Below are positions 7,528-13,407 of a DNA stretch of 13,543 nucleotides, one piece after another; the stretch's first letter is position 1; every line of letters begins with the position of its first letter. A program made the translations under genes and the position numbers. Under the pieces are notes generated by a model. The model was not told the DNA's origin, did no database searches, and saw nothing but the letters and a program-made list of their open reading frames with translations. Source of the DNA: an uncultured Oscillibacter sp. (GTDB lineage Bacteria > Bacillota > Clostridia > Oscillospirales > Oscillospiraceae). The DNA is taken from assembly GCA_946183175.1 (NCBI GenBank), contig CAMHBH010000052.1, positions 1 to 13,543 on the forward strand, in the 5' to 3' direction.

Positions 7528-8580
7528 GCGGCCCTTCCGGTTCCGGTACCACGGTTTCCGGTTCCGCTTGCCCTCGGGCTGTTCGGGCGCGGCCTTGACG
7601 GGCTTGTTTCGCGGCTCCGCCTGTTTCCGTGGACGCGCCGGACGCGGATTCCGCGTCGGCGTCTCCTCGGGGCAGTGCAATTCCCGCCCGGGGAAGGCGT
7701 CGCCCTCCGGACGTTCCTCGACGTAGCGCGGCGGCGGCGGGGGGACGTGGATTCCGTTCCGTGTCCCCTTGCCGTTGCGCAACAGCAGAATCTCCGAACA
7801 GCGGTAGAGTTTCAAATGCTCCGGGTCGCTGTCGAGACTGACGCGCACGGTCTCACGGAGCAAGTCCACCGACTTCACATTCCCGGGGCCGTCGGGCGTC
7901 TGTACGAACGATTCCGCTTTCGGCAGACGCCGCGCCGCCTCCTCATACGCGAACTGTTCGTATTTCAGACAGCACATCAGCCGCCCGCACGCCCCCGAAA
8001 TTTTCGTCGGGTTCAGGCTCAGATTCTGCGTCTTGGCCATCTTAATCGACACGGGCAGGAAGTTCGTCAGGAACTGGCAACAGCAAAGCGGACGCCCGCA
8101 AATACCCAGGCCGCCAATCATGCGCGCCTCGTCCCGGACGCCGATTTGCCGGAGTTCTATTCTGCTGTGGAACACCGACGCCAGGTCGCGCACGAGCGCG
8201 CGGAAGTCTACGCGCCCGTCCGCCGTGAAAAAGAAAATCAGCTTGTTTCCCTCGAAGGAAATCGACACCCGCACGAGTTTCATTTCCAGCCCGTGGGCCG
8301 CGATGCGCTCCTCCCCGATTCGGAACGCTTCCCGCTCCCTGCGGCGGTTCCAGTCCAGTACGCGCCTGTCCTCGTCGGTCGCGAGGCGTATGACGGTACT
8401 CAATGGGCGCACGTCCTCCCCCTCCAGAATGGTACGGTTCCCGCGCGTGCATATCGCAAATTCGAGGCCCTGCGTGGTCTCTACAATGACTTCCTGTCCG
8501 ATTCTGATACGAAGTCCGCCGGGGTCGAAGTCGTAATTCCGGCTCCCGTTCGGAAATCGCACGCTGATAATTTCGCTCAA
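7513..8580 (-). CDS. ricT: RicT/YaaT, PSP1-domain subunit of the RicAFT RNA-maturation complex, with a long basic tail
   Basis: The 355-residue protein matches the PSP1/YaaT family. Two cysteine-rich blocks are intact: GGLGICGRPLCCCQF (Cys161, 166, 167, 168) and GACGRLMCCLKYE (Cys198, 203, 204). In Bacillus subtilis the RicA-RicF-RicT complex carries iron-sulfur clusters and assists RNase Y-dependent mRNA maturation. No ricA or ricF gene is in the window. The usual length is about 275-300 residues. Here residues from about 276 add a low-complexity tail rich in Pro, Arg and Lys. The start is TTG at 8580, one base past the holB TGA, with GGAGGG seven bases before it; no in-frame ATG is available nearby. 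The holB-ricT neighbourhood matches the Bacillus order, which supports the call. Identity is firm; the role of the tail is unknown. Confidence 0.92.
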   Translation of the reverse strand: MSEIISVRFPNGSRNYDFDPGGLRIRIGQEVIVETTQGLEFAICTRGNRTILEGEDVRPLSTVIRLATDEDRRVLDWNRRREREAFRIGEERIAAHGLEMKLVRVSISFEGNKLIFFFTADGRVDFRALVRDLASVFHSRIELRQIGVRDEARMIGGLGICGRPLCCCQFLTNFLPVSIKMAKTQNLSLNPTKISGACGRLMCCLKYEQFAYEEAARRLPKAESFVQTPDGPGNVKSVDLLRETVRVSLDSDPEHLKLYRCSEILLLRNGKGTRNGIHVPPPPPRYVEERPEGDAFPGRELHCPEETPTRNPRPARPRKQAEPRNKPVKAAPEQPEGKRNRKPWYRNRKGRPNNR

Positions 8581-9444
8581 TCACAATCCCTCCAATTCCG
8601 CCGCGAGCGCGCCGAGTACGTGCCCCACGCCGACGGTCGTACCGCAGTCGCGGCAACAGGCCCCGACGCTGTCCAGCGCAGAGACAAGCCGCTTGCGGCC
8701 CAGATTTTCCGCCAGGTGGCGCGCAATTACGCCGTATTCCTCCGGCGGCTCCCGCCCGTAAGTCAGAAACAACGCGGCGGCGAACGCCTCCCGGCACCAG
8801 GAAAGCAATTCCTGTAAGTCCTCCCGGGTGAGTTTCTTCTTGTCGCTCTCGAACTTTGTACACAGTTCCGCGACGGCCCCGCGCCCGCGTACCACGCGCC
8901 GGCAGAGTTCCTCCCCGCGCGCCGCGACGATGTCCCGGGGCGCGGACGGCGCGCCCTGCGATTTCAACTCCACACAGCGGGAGCGGAGCGTACGCAGTAC
9001 CGCCGACACGTCCTCCGCGCAGAAGACGAACGCCGCGTAGTGCGGGCCCTCCTCCACGACTTTCAGCAAAATATTCTGGTCGACAGGGGTCAGCAAAGAG
9101 CAGTCGGGGAAGATATAGACCTTGCGCGCGCCCTCGTTCGGGAGTATCCAGGCGTCTGAACGCGCGTTCCGCACGACTTCCGCCGACAGCGACTTGTGCT
9201 CGTCGTCGCGCACGGTCACAACGTCCGGGTGTACGCCGCGGAACACCTTCCGGCAGTCGGCGCACTCCCCGCACGGACGCCCCCCCGCCGACGTACACTC
9301 ATACGCGGCGGCGGCGAAGCGGGCCAGCCCTGACAGGTCTCCGCCGCCCGTCAACAGGAGCGCGTGCGACAGCGTGCCCCGCGCGGCGGCAGTCCGGATT
9401 TGCCGCGCCGCGCCGCCGTCCCGATTCCATGAAGTTTCCGACAT
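8581..9444 (-). CDS. holB: DNA polymerase III delta' subunit (clamp-loader family)
   Basis: Delta' is a structural subunit of the clamp loader that places the sliding clamp on DNA. The 287-residue protein keeps the AAA+ plan: SHALLLTGGGDLSG (26-39) replaces the nucleotide loop and lacks its Lys, as expected for non-ATP-binding delta'. A four-cysteine zinc module follows (Cys50, 58, 61, 64; CGECADC). The sensor/finger motif RSRC is at 154-157, and VDQNILLKVVEEGP near 121-134 is the typical clamp-loader helix. It is somewhat shorter than the usual 320-330 residues. I start it at the ATG at 9444, preceded by AAAGGACGGGAG. The frame stays open upstream through the promoter and tRNA, which is not coding. 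The stop abuts the TTG of ricT, indicating coupled translation. Confidence 0.93.
   Translation of the reverse strand: MSETSWNRDGGAARQIRTAAARGTLSHALLLTGGGDLSGLARFAAAAYECTSAGGRPCGECADCRKVFRGVHPDVVTVRDDEHKSLSAEVVRNARSDAWILPNEGARKVYIFPDCSLLTPVDQNILLKVVEEGPHYAAFVFCAEDVSAVLRTLRSRCVELKSQGAPSAPRDIVAARGEELCRRVVRGRGAVAELCTKFESDKKKLTREDLQELLSWCREAFAAALFLTYGREPPEEYGVIARHLAENLGRKRLVSALDSVGACCRDCGTTVGVGHVLGALAAELEGL
8588..8593 (-). promoter_or_regulatory. Ribosome binding site that decides the TTG start of ricT
   Basis: GGAGGG on the minus strand lies within the last codons of holB, seven bases before TTG at 8580. The nearby GTG at 8584-8586 would be out of frame, and no in-frame ATG precedes the conserved N-terminus. 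Confidence 0.7.
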
Positions 9445-9471
9445 ACTCCCGTCCTTTCGTGTTACGCGTCC

Positions 9472-9501
9472 AATATACCAGAAATATTTCCGCGCTGTCA
9501 A
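9472..9501 (-). promoter_or_regulatory. Promoter of the holB-ricT unit
   Basis: On the minus strand, TTGACA (9496-9501) and TATATT (9472-9477) are 18 bases apart, with a TGG extended -10 directly upstream of TATATT. Predicted start is near 9465, about 20 bases before the holB ATG. It is back to back with the tRNA promoter. Confidence 0.8.
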
Positions 9502-9520
9502 CCAATTTTTCCGAAATTGG
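9502..9520. promoter_or_regulatory. Perfect dyad between the divergent holB and tRNA-Pro promoters
   Basis: CCAATTT (9502-9508) and AAATTGG (9514-9520) form a perfect 7-bp inverted repeat around TTCCG. The repeat abuts the holB -35 box on one side and ends three bases before the tRNA -35 box on the other, so a bound protein could touch both promoters. It could also simply be an AT-rich upstream element. Confidence 0.4.
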
Positions 9521-9523
9521 GGC

Positions 9524-9551
9524 TTGACATTTCCGCGAATTTCCGTATAAT
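9524..9551 (+). promoter_or_regulatory. Consensus promoter of tRNA-Pro
   Basis: TTGACA (9524-9529) and TATAAT (9546-9551) match the sigma-A consensus exactly, with a 16-base spacer. The predicted start, near 9558, leaves about 10 bases before the mature tRNA. Confidence 0.9.
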
Positions 9552-9568
9552 AGGCAAGGTGTCCGTTA

Positions 9569-9644
9569 CCGGGTGTAGCGCAGTTGGTAGCGCGCTTGGT
9601 TCGGGACCAAGAGGCCGTGGGTTCAAATCCCGCCACTCGGACCA
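9569..9644 (+). tRNA. tRNA-Pro with anticodon CGG
   Basis: The 76-base gene folds as a complete cloverleaf. The acceptor CCGGGTG pairs with CACTCGG (one G-T), the D arm is GCGC/GCGC with loop AGTTGGTA, and the anticodon stem is CTTGG/CCAAG. The anticodon loop TTCGGGA places CGG at 9602-9604, reading the proline codon CCG. The variable loop is five bases, and the T arm GTGGG/CCCGC encloses TTCAAAT. The 3' CCA is encoded (9642-9644). It has its own consensus promoter and terminator and is divergent from holB. Confidence 0.97.
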
Positions 9645-9653
9645 CTTTTCCGC

Positions 9654-9691
9654 TTCCCGACAGGTTTTTCAGCCTGTCGGGAATGATTTTT
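9654..9691 (+). terminator. Intrinsic terminator of tRNA-Pro
   Basis: TTCCCGACAGG (9654-9664) pairs perfectly with CCTGTCGGGAA (9673-9683) around an 8-base loop, followed by TGATTTTT. The 11-bp stem with a T-run begins 9 bases after the tRNA CCA. It lies directly ahead of the MNT/HEPN cassette, leaving only about 19 bases before the mntA-like ATG. Confidence 0.9.
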
Positions 9692-9710
9692 CCGGCGGGG
9701 AGGGCAAATC

Positions 9711-10013
9711 ATGTCAAACGGCGTCTACTCAAAGGAAGAAATCCGCTCCCGTGTGCGTCCCCTGCTGAGGAAGTACCACGCCGAAGGCGCGATTCTGTTC
9801 GGCTCCTACGCCAGAGGCGACGCGGAGCGTCAGTCGGATATTGACCTGATGGTGATAGGCGGGGAACGCTTTCAGCCCACGGACATTTTCTGCATTGCGG
9901 AAGACCTCTACCGCACGCTCGGAAAAGATGTGGACGTTTACGAACAGCGGGAAATCAACGCCGATACGGAGTTTTACCGAACCATTTTCCGGGAAGGGGT
10001 CAGAATCGAATGA
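9711..10013 (+). CDS. mntA: MNT-type nucleotidyltransferase, MntA-like antitoxin
   Basis: This 100-residue protein is a minimal nucleotidyltransferase of the MNT class. The active-site motif GS-X10-DxD is complete: Gly31-Ser32, then Asp43 and Asp45 (SDIDL), with a third acidic site at KDVDV (Asp73/Asp75). In MntA-HepT toxin-antitoxin pairs, the MNT protein blocks the HEPN RNase by adding AMP groups to a tyrosine near its active site. That function is inferred here from the partner gene. ATG at 9711 is preceded by GGGGAGGG at good spacing. The stop overlaps the hepT start by four bases. I see no promoter between the tRNA terminator and the gene. By eye, base composition is less GC-rich than the flanking genes, fitting horizontal arrival. 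Confidence 0.88.
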   Translation: MSNGVYSKEEIRSRVRPLLRKYHAEGAILFGSYARGDAERQSDIDLMVIGGERFQPTDIFCIAEDLYRTLGKDVDVYEQREINADTEFYRTIFREGVRIE

Positions 10014-10366
10014 AATACAGCGACGGTCAGCGGCTGGAAAAAATCCGCTCCATGACGGCAAAACTTCTCTCGTATCTCCGGGAAGAACAGATTACCGCGG
10101 AGATTGTACAGGAAAAGGAACCTGTCCGCTGGGCGGTCACAACGCCGCTTTACAATATCGGGGAGCACGTCTATTATCTTTCGGACGCTTTCAAGGAAAA
10201 GTATCCCGACATTCCGTGGAAAAAGATATCCGGCCTCCGCCATCGTCTGGTGCATGACTACGAGAATACGAACTGGAGCATTATTTGCGCCATTCTCTTT
10301 GAAGTCCTGCCGGATTTCTACGCGAAATTAGAAACCGTCCACAAACAGGAAACAGACGAATCCTGA
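10010..10366 (+). CDS. hepT: HEPN-domain RNase, HepT-like toxin
   Basis: This 118-residue, largely helical protein carries the HEPN motif RX4HXY intact: Arg77, His82 and Tyr84 in GLRHRLVHDY. In known pairs the Arg and His are the RNase centre and the Tyr is the residue modified by MntA, so both toxin activity and its control site look functional. YNIGEHVYYLSDAFKEKYP (48-66) is the typical first conserved helix pair. ATG at 10010 overlaps the mntA-like stop (ATGA), a translational coupling common in these modules. It faces the fakA gene tail to tail, with a hairpin in the 67-base gap. Antitoxin-first order is used here. The target RNA cannot be told from sequence. Confidence 0.88.
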   Translation: MKYSDGQRLEKIRSMTAKLLSYLREEQITAEIVQEKEPVRWAVTTPLYNIGEHVYYLSDAFKEKYPDIPWKKISGLRHRLVHDYENTNWSIICAILFEVLPDFYAKLETVHKQETDES

Positions 10367-10387
10367 AAATTGCAAACTATCTTGACA

Positions 10388-10420
10388 CGGGGCTGTCGCC
10401 GAAACGGGATGACAGCCCCG
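10388..10420. terminator. Shared hairpin between convergent hepT and fakA
   Basis: CGGGGCTGTC (10388-10397) pairs perfectly with GACAGCCCCG (10411-10420) around a 13-base loop. It lies 21 bases after the hepT stop and 13 bases after the fakA stop, so it can serve both strands. The flanking T-runs are weak on both sides (CGTTTCTGTCC on plus, TGTCAAGATAGTTT on minus). Confidence 0.65.
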
Positions 10421-10433
10421 CGTTTCTGTCCGG

Positions 10434-12122
10434 TTACTCGATGGAAATGATATAGTAGTAGACGGGTTGTCCGCCGGAGAGTACCGCAATCTCCGCGTCG
10501 GGGCAGGCCGCCTCGAAGACTTTCGCGGCCTTCTGCGCGTCCTCCTCCTTCACGTCCTCGCCGTAGTAGAGCGAAATAAAGGAGGCGTTCAATTTCGCGC
10601 CCGCGTCGGCGATACGCTCCATTAAGGAATCTATGGAGTGGTCGGTGCCGAACAGCTTGCCCTCGTCCAGTGCAAGGTAGTCCCCGGCGTGGATGTCGAA
10701 GCCGTCGTACTCCGAATCCCTCGCGGCGTAGGTGATTTGCGCCGTCCGCACGCTCCCCAGACACCCGCTCATGGCCTCCGTGATTTCCTCGACGGTCTCG
10801 GCCTCGAAGTTGACGTTCATCAGGGCCGTGATTCCCTGCGGAATCGTTTTCGTCGGAATCACCACGATATGCTTTTCGGTCAGCCCCGTACACTGCTGGG
10901 CCGCCAGAATGATGTTGCCGTTGTTGGGGAGTATGAACACCGTCCCGGCGTTGATACGCTCCACCGCCGCCGAGATACTCTCCGTGGACGGGTTCATGGT
11001 CTGTCCGCCGGAGACAATCGCGTCCGCGCCCAAATCGCGGAAGATGTCCGCCAGCCCGTCCCCGGCGCACACCGCCAGAAAGCCGTATTTTTTCGGCGGC
11101 GCGTCGTCCTTTTTCGGCGCGCCGTACTCCATCGACTCCAATTCCGCTTCCACGGCGTCCAAATCGTCGGTGGAGCGCGGCTTGCGCCCCTCGGACATGT
11201 CCTCGTATTGCAGGCGCATGTTCTCTATTTTCGCGAGTTCGAGCGTGCCGTACTTCCGGGCCTCGTGTAAGGCAAGGCCCGGGGTGTCCGTGTGGACGTG
11301 TACTTTGAAAGCCTCGTCGTCCTCCCCGATAACCAGGCTGTCCCCAATGGAACTCAGGTAGGCGCGGAAAGGTTCAATCGGCGTACCGGGCTTTTTGCGC
11401 ACAATGAAAACCGTGTCAAAAGTAAACGTGATGTCCTCGTCGGTCAGGGCGGCGAAGTCGGCGCTCTTCTGTGTCGACTGCGCCCCGGTTTCCGGGAGCG
11501 GTTCGCCGCGCAACGCCGCGAGCATGCCTTCCAGAATCAGCAGGTACCCCTTGCCGCCGGCGTCCACGACGCCCGCCTTTTTGAGTACGGGGTTCATGTC
11601 GGTGGTCTGGGCGAGGGCCTCGTAGCCGGTTTTCAGGGCGGCGGACAGCATCGCCTCCGGGGAAATCTCCGCGTCCTCCGCCGCCAAATCGACGGCGGTC
11701 TTTGCCGTCAGGCGCGAGACGGTCAGAATCGTGCCCTCGGCGGGCTTCATGACGGCCTTGTAGGCCGCCGACACGCCCTCCTGCATAGCCGCCGCGAACA
11801 CGGCGCTGTCGGCGCTCTCCGCCCCCTTGAGGCCCCGCGACATCCCCCGGAACAACAGCGAGAGAATCACGCCGGAGTTGCCGCGCGCGCCGCGCAACAG
11901 CGCCGACGCCGTCAGCGAAGCGGCCTCGTCGAGACGCGAGACGGCTTTCGCGTTGAGTTCCCCGACGGCGGCGGCGATAGTCATGCTCATATTGGTACCG
12001 GTGTCGCCGTCGGGAACCGGGAATACGTTCAGGTCGTTGATTTCCTGTGTCCGGGCGCTGATAGCGGCGGCGGCGTGGAGAATCATCTCTTTGAAAAGCG
12101 CGCCTGTAATGAGTTCCTTCAT
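10434..12122 (-). CDS. fakA: Fatty acid kinase ATP-binding subunit FakA (DAK2/YloV family)
   Basis: FakA phosphorylates fatty acids held by a FakB (DegV-family) carrier, making acyl-phosphate for phospholipid synthesis. The 562-residue protein has an N-terminal DAK2 kinase domain (about 1-205) with the magnesium/ATP motif NVFPVPDGDTGTNM (32-45, Asp38 and Asp40) and GARGNSGVILS (78-88). A middle domain follows, with HVHTDTPG (His275, His277) at 275-282. The C-terminal domain (about 345-562) includes GGQTMNPSTES and PNNGNIILAAQQ. Length fits the family. At the place where I recall a conserved Cys metal ligand (YCTEF), this protein reads FDTVF (235-239), so Asp236 stands in for Cys. No fakB lies in the window. 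SD AAGGGGGA precedes the ATG. It follows the asp23-like gene by 16 bases, as in the yloU-yloV pair. Confidence 0.93.
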   Translation of the reverse strand: MKELITGALFKEMILHAAAAISARTQEINDLNVFPVPDGDTGTNMSMTIAAAVGELNAKAVSRLDEAASLTASALLRGARGNSGVILSLLFRGMSRGLKGAESADSAVFAAAMQEGVSAAYKAVMKPAEGTILTVSRLTAKTAVDLAAEDAEISPEAMLSAALKTGYEALAQTTDMNPVLKKAGVVDAGGKGYLLILEGMLAALRGEPLPETGAQSTQKSADFAALTDEDITFTFDTVFIVRKKPGTPIEPFRAYLSSIGDSLVIGEDDEAFKVHVHTDTPGLALHEARKYGTLELAKIENMRLQYEDMSEGRKPRSTDDLDAVEAELESMEYGAPKKDDAPPKKYGFLAVCAGDGLADIFRDLGADAIVSGGQTMNPSTESISAAVERINAGTVFILPNNGNIILAAQQCTGLTEKHIVVIPTKTIPQGITALMNVNFEAETVEEITEAMSGCLGSVRTAQITYAARDSEYDGFDIHAGDYLALDEGKLFGTDHSIDSLMERIADAGAKLNASFISLYYGEDVKEEDAQKAAKVFEAACPDAEIAVLSGGQPVYYYIISIE

Positions 12123-12138
12123 CTGCGAATAATCCCCC

Positions 12139-12489
12139 TTAGAGCGTCATGGAGTCGACGCACACGTCGACCGCCCTGACTTCCACGCCGGTGTTTTTCG
12201 TCACCACGTACTGCACCTCGTTCATGATGGAGCGGCACACCGCCGGAATGTTAACGCCGTTCTCGACCACGATGTGCAGCTCGATGGAAACCGCGTTGCC
12301 CTCCAGCCACGTAATATGCACGCCCTTCCCCATGGCCTCGCGCCGGAGGAGGTGTACAAGCCCGTCCGTCATGGAGCGGACGGCCATACCCTTGACGCCG
12401 AAACAGTTCGTGGCGGCGTAGCCCGTGATATTCGTGAACACCGCCCCGCTGATGAATACGTTGCCCCGTTCGGTCTGAAATTGTATCAT
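12139..12489 (-). CDS. Asp23/Gls24 family envelope-stress protein (YloU-like)
   Basis: The 116-residue protein matches the Asp23 (alkaline shock) family across its length. Landmarks are NVFISGAVFTNITGYAA (10-26), GVKGMA (32-37), a central beta strand region SIELHIVVENGVNIP (68-82) and VQYVVTKNTGVEVRAVDVCV (92-111). There is no signal peptide or membrane segment. Relatives act as soluble cytosolic proteins that associate with the membrane through a separate anchor, and no anchor (AmaP-like) gene is present here. Adjacency to fakA reproduces the yloU-yloV arrangement of Bacillota, suggesting a shared role in envelope homeostasis. The start has GAGGGAA upstream, and a clear promoter lies about 40 bases before the ATG. 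Confidence 0.9.
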   Translation of the reverse strand: MIQFQTERGNVFISGAVFTNITGYAATNCFGVKGMAVRSMTDGLVHLLRREAMGKGVHITWLEGNAVSIELHIVVENGVNIPAVCRSIMNEVQYVVTKNTGVEVRAVDVCVDSMTL

Positions 12490-12529
12490 AAAGTTCCCTC
12501 ACTTCCCGCCGTGGTTCGTGTCTGCGGCT

Positions 12530-12558
12530 ATTATATACGATTCCGCCGCAAAGCGCAA
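12530..12558 (-). promoter_or_regulatory. Promoter of the asp23-like/fakA unit
   Basis: On the minus strand, TATAAT (12530-12535) is a perfect -10 box within TATATAAT. TTGCGC (12553-12558) lies 17 bases upstream as a weak -35 (TTG matched). Predicted start is near 12523, with a leader of about 34 bases. Confidence 0.7.
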
Positions 12559-12566
12559 GGCAAACG

Positions 12567-13223
12567 TCACGCTTTCCGCCGTAAGGCCTCCGCCCAGTCC
12601 TTTACGGACATGTCCGCGAGGGCCTGTAACTCGTCCCAGTGTCCGGCGGAGGGCTCGTCGTAGACGCCGACGCCGTAGAATCCGGCCCCCTTGGCGGTGC
12701 GCATGGCTACGGCGGAATCCTCGTAGACGGCGATTTCCCCCGGCGACGCCCCGAACCGCCGCGCCGCTTCCAGGTAAATGTCGGGGTGGTCCTTGCCCGC
12801 GCCCACGTCCAGGCACGACAGCACAAAGTCGAAATTCTCCCGCATGCCGAGGCGTCGCAGGCATACTTCCATCAGTTCGACGCTGCTTCCGGAGGCCACC
12901 GCCATACGCACGCCGTCGCGGCGGAGGGCCTCGACGTACTCCCGCGCGCCGTCCTTGGCGGGAATGCTCTCTCGGTAGCGTACTCCCATTCGCGCCGCGA
13001 ACCCCGCGCCGACTTCCTTCGGGTCGTCCGGGAAATGGAACCAGTCGACCATGATTTCGGACGCCTCCATGATGTTCAGGGGCTTGATACGCTCCATTAC
13101 CTTGTCTACGGTGTCGGGTTCTGTCACGCCGTGGCTGGCGAGGTAGTCCCGCTCCTCCATCTGCCAATAGGGCATGGAATCGACGAGCGTGCCGTCAAAG
13201 TCGAAAATCGCAAAGCGCTTCAT
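12567..13223 (-). CDS. HAD-superfamily hydrolase, subfamily IA (beta-phosphoglucomutase-like phosphatase)
   Basis: The 218-residue protein has all HAD motifs: DFDGTLVDS (8-16, Asp8 nucleophile and Asp10), ASGSS with Ser111, Lys144 in GAGKDHPD, and VYEDS (Glu168, Asp169) for metal. The helical C1 cap sits between motifs I and II (about 17-90), as in beta-phosphoglucomutase, phosphoglycolate phosphatase and similar sugar-phosphate enzymes. The sequence does not separate a mutase from a phosphatase, so no symbol is given. A link to glycogen or maltose use is possible but rests only on being in the same 13 kb. I start it at the ATG at 13223, preceded by AAGAGG; a longer open frame upstream crosses the promoter. 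It reads toward the asp23-like gene, which has its own promoter. Confidence 0.88.
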   Translation of the reverse strand: MKRFAIFDFDGTLVDSMPYWQMEERDYLASHGVTEPDTVDKVMERIKPLNIMEASEIMVDWFHFPDDPKEVGAGFAARMGVRYRESIPAKDGAREYVEALRRDGVRMAVASGSSVELMEVCLRRLGMRENFDFVLSCLDVGAGKDHPDIYLEAARRFGASPGEIAVYEDSAVAMRTAKGAGFYGVGVYDEPSAGHWDELQALADMSVKDWAEALRRKA

Positions 13224-13238
13224 GGTAAACCTCTTTCC

Positions 13239-13252
13239 CGGCGCGCGCGCCG
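13239..13252. promoter_or_regulatory. Perfect 14-base palindrome in the HAD gene leader
   Basis: CGGCGCGCGCGCCG is self-complementary. It lies about 8-21 bases after the predicted start of the HAD transcript and before the ribosome binding site. It could be an operator or an RNA hairpin. In GC-rich DNA, alternating GC of this length may also be chance. Confidence 0.3.
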
Positions 13253-13265
13253 TTGTACTTCGGGG

Positions 13266-13294
13266 AGTATACCATACGCGCCGCGCCTTTTCCA
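13266..13294 (-). promoter_or_regulatory. Promoter of the beta-phosphoglucomutase-like HAD gene
   Basis: On the minus strand, TGGTATACT gives an extended -10 (TATACT at 13266-13271). TGGAAA (13289-13294) is a four-of-six match to -35, 17 bases upstream. Predicted start is near 13259. Confidence 0.65.
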
Positions 13295-13329
13295 CTATTT
13301 TTCGCGGCGTAACCCGTGCTTTTCGGTGA

Positions 13330-13358
13330 TTGCGTCCCCGGGCGCGTTGTGGTATAAT
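13330..13358 (+). promoter_or_regulatory. Promoter of the plus-strand membrane protein gene
   Basis: TATAAT (13353-13358) is preceded by TGG, making an extended -10. TTGCGT (13330-13335) lies 17 bases upstream. Predicted start is near 13365, 43 bases before the ATG. It is divergent from the HAD promoter. Confidence 0.8.
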
Positions 13359-13368
13359 GCCCCTACGG

Positions 13369-13383
13369 TTCCACACTGTGGAA
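13369..13383. promoter_or_regulatory. Perfect 15-base palindrome just after the transcription start (candidate operator)
   Basis: TTCCACACTGTGGAA consists of two exact 7-base arms around one C. It covers about +5 to +19 of the transcript from the promoter at 13330-13358, a classic repressor position. An overlapping GTTCC/GGAAC pair flanks one side. The regulator is not in the window. Confidence 0.55.
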
Positions 13384-13407
13384 TGGAACGGTGACAGGAG
13401 GGTTGTT

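Noticed and set aside
7462..8817. A 451-codon plus-strand frame opposite ricT and holB
   Set aside because: Antisense to two genes with clear cysteine motifs; composition follows the opposite strand.
8042..9298. A 418-codon minus-strand frame overlapping holB and ricT in another frame
   Set aside because: Out-of-frame translation of holB and ricT, rich in Arg/Gly/Ala, without motifs.
9445..9645. Upstream extension of holB through the tRNA-Pro gene
   Set aside because: The extra 67 residues are the antisense of the tRNA and the promoter pair; the ATG at 9444 has a ribosome binding site.
9517..9844. Plus-strand frames running across tRNA-Pro into the mntA-like gene
   Set aside because: They overlap the tRNA and terminator and are out of frame with the MNT protein.
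10367..10433. TTGACA at 10383-10388 as a promoter after hepT
   Set aside because: It lies at the foot of the shared hairpin and no -10 box follows at proper spacing on the plus strand.
10367..10437. A second copy of the tRNA 3' end marking an integration boundary
   Set aside because: I compared the last 20 or so bases of the tRNA gene with the sequence after hepT and saw no repeat.
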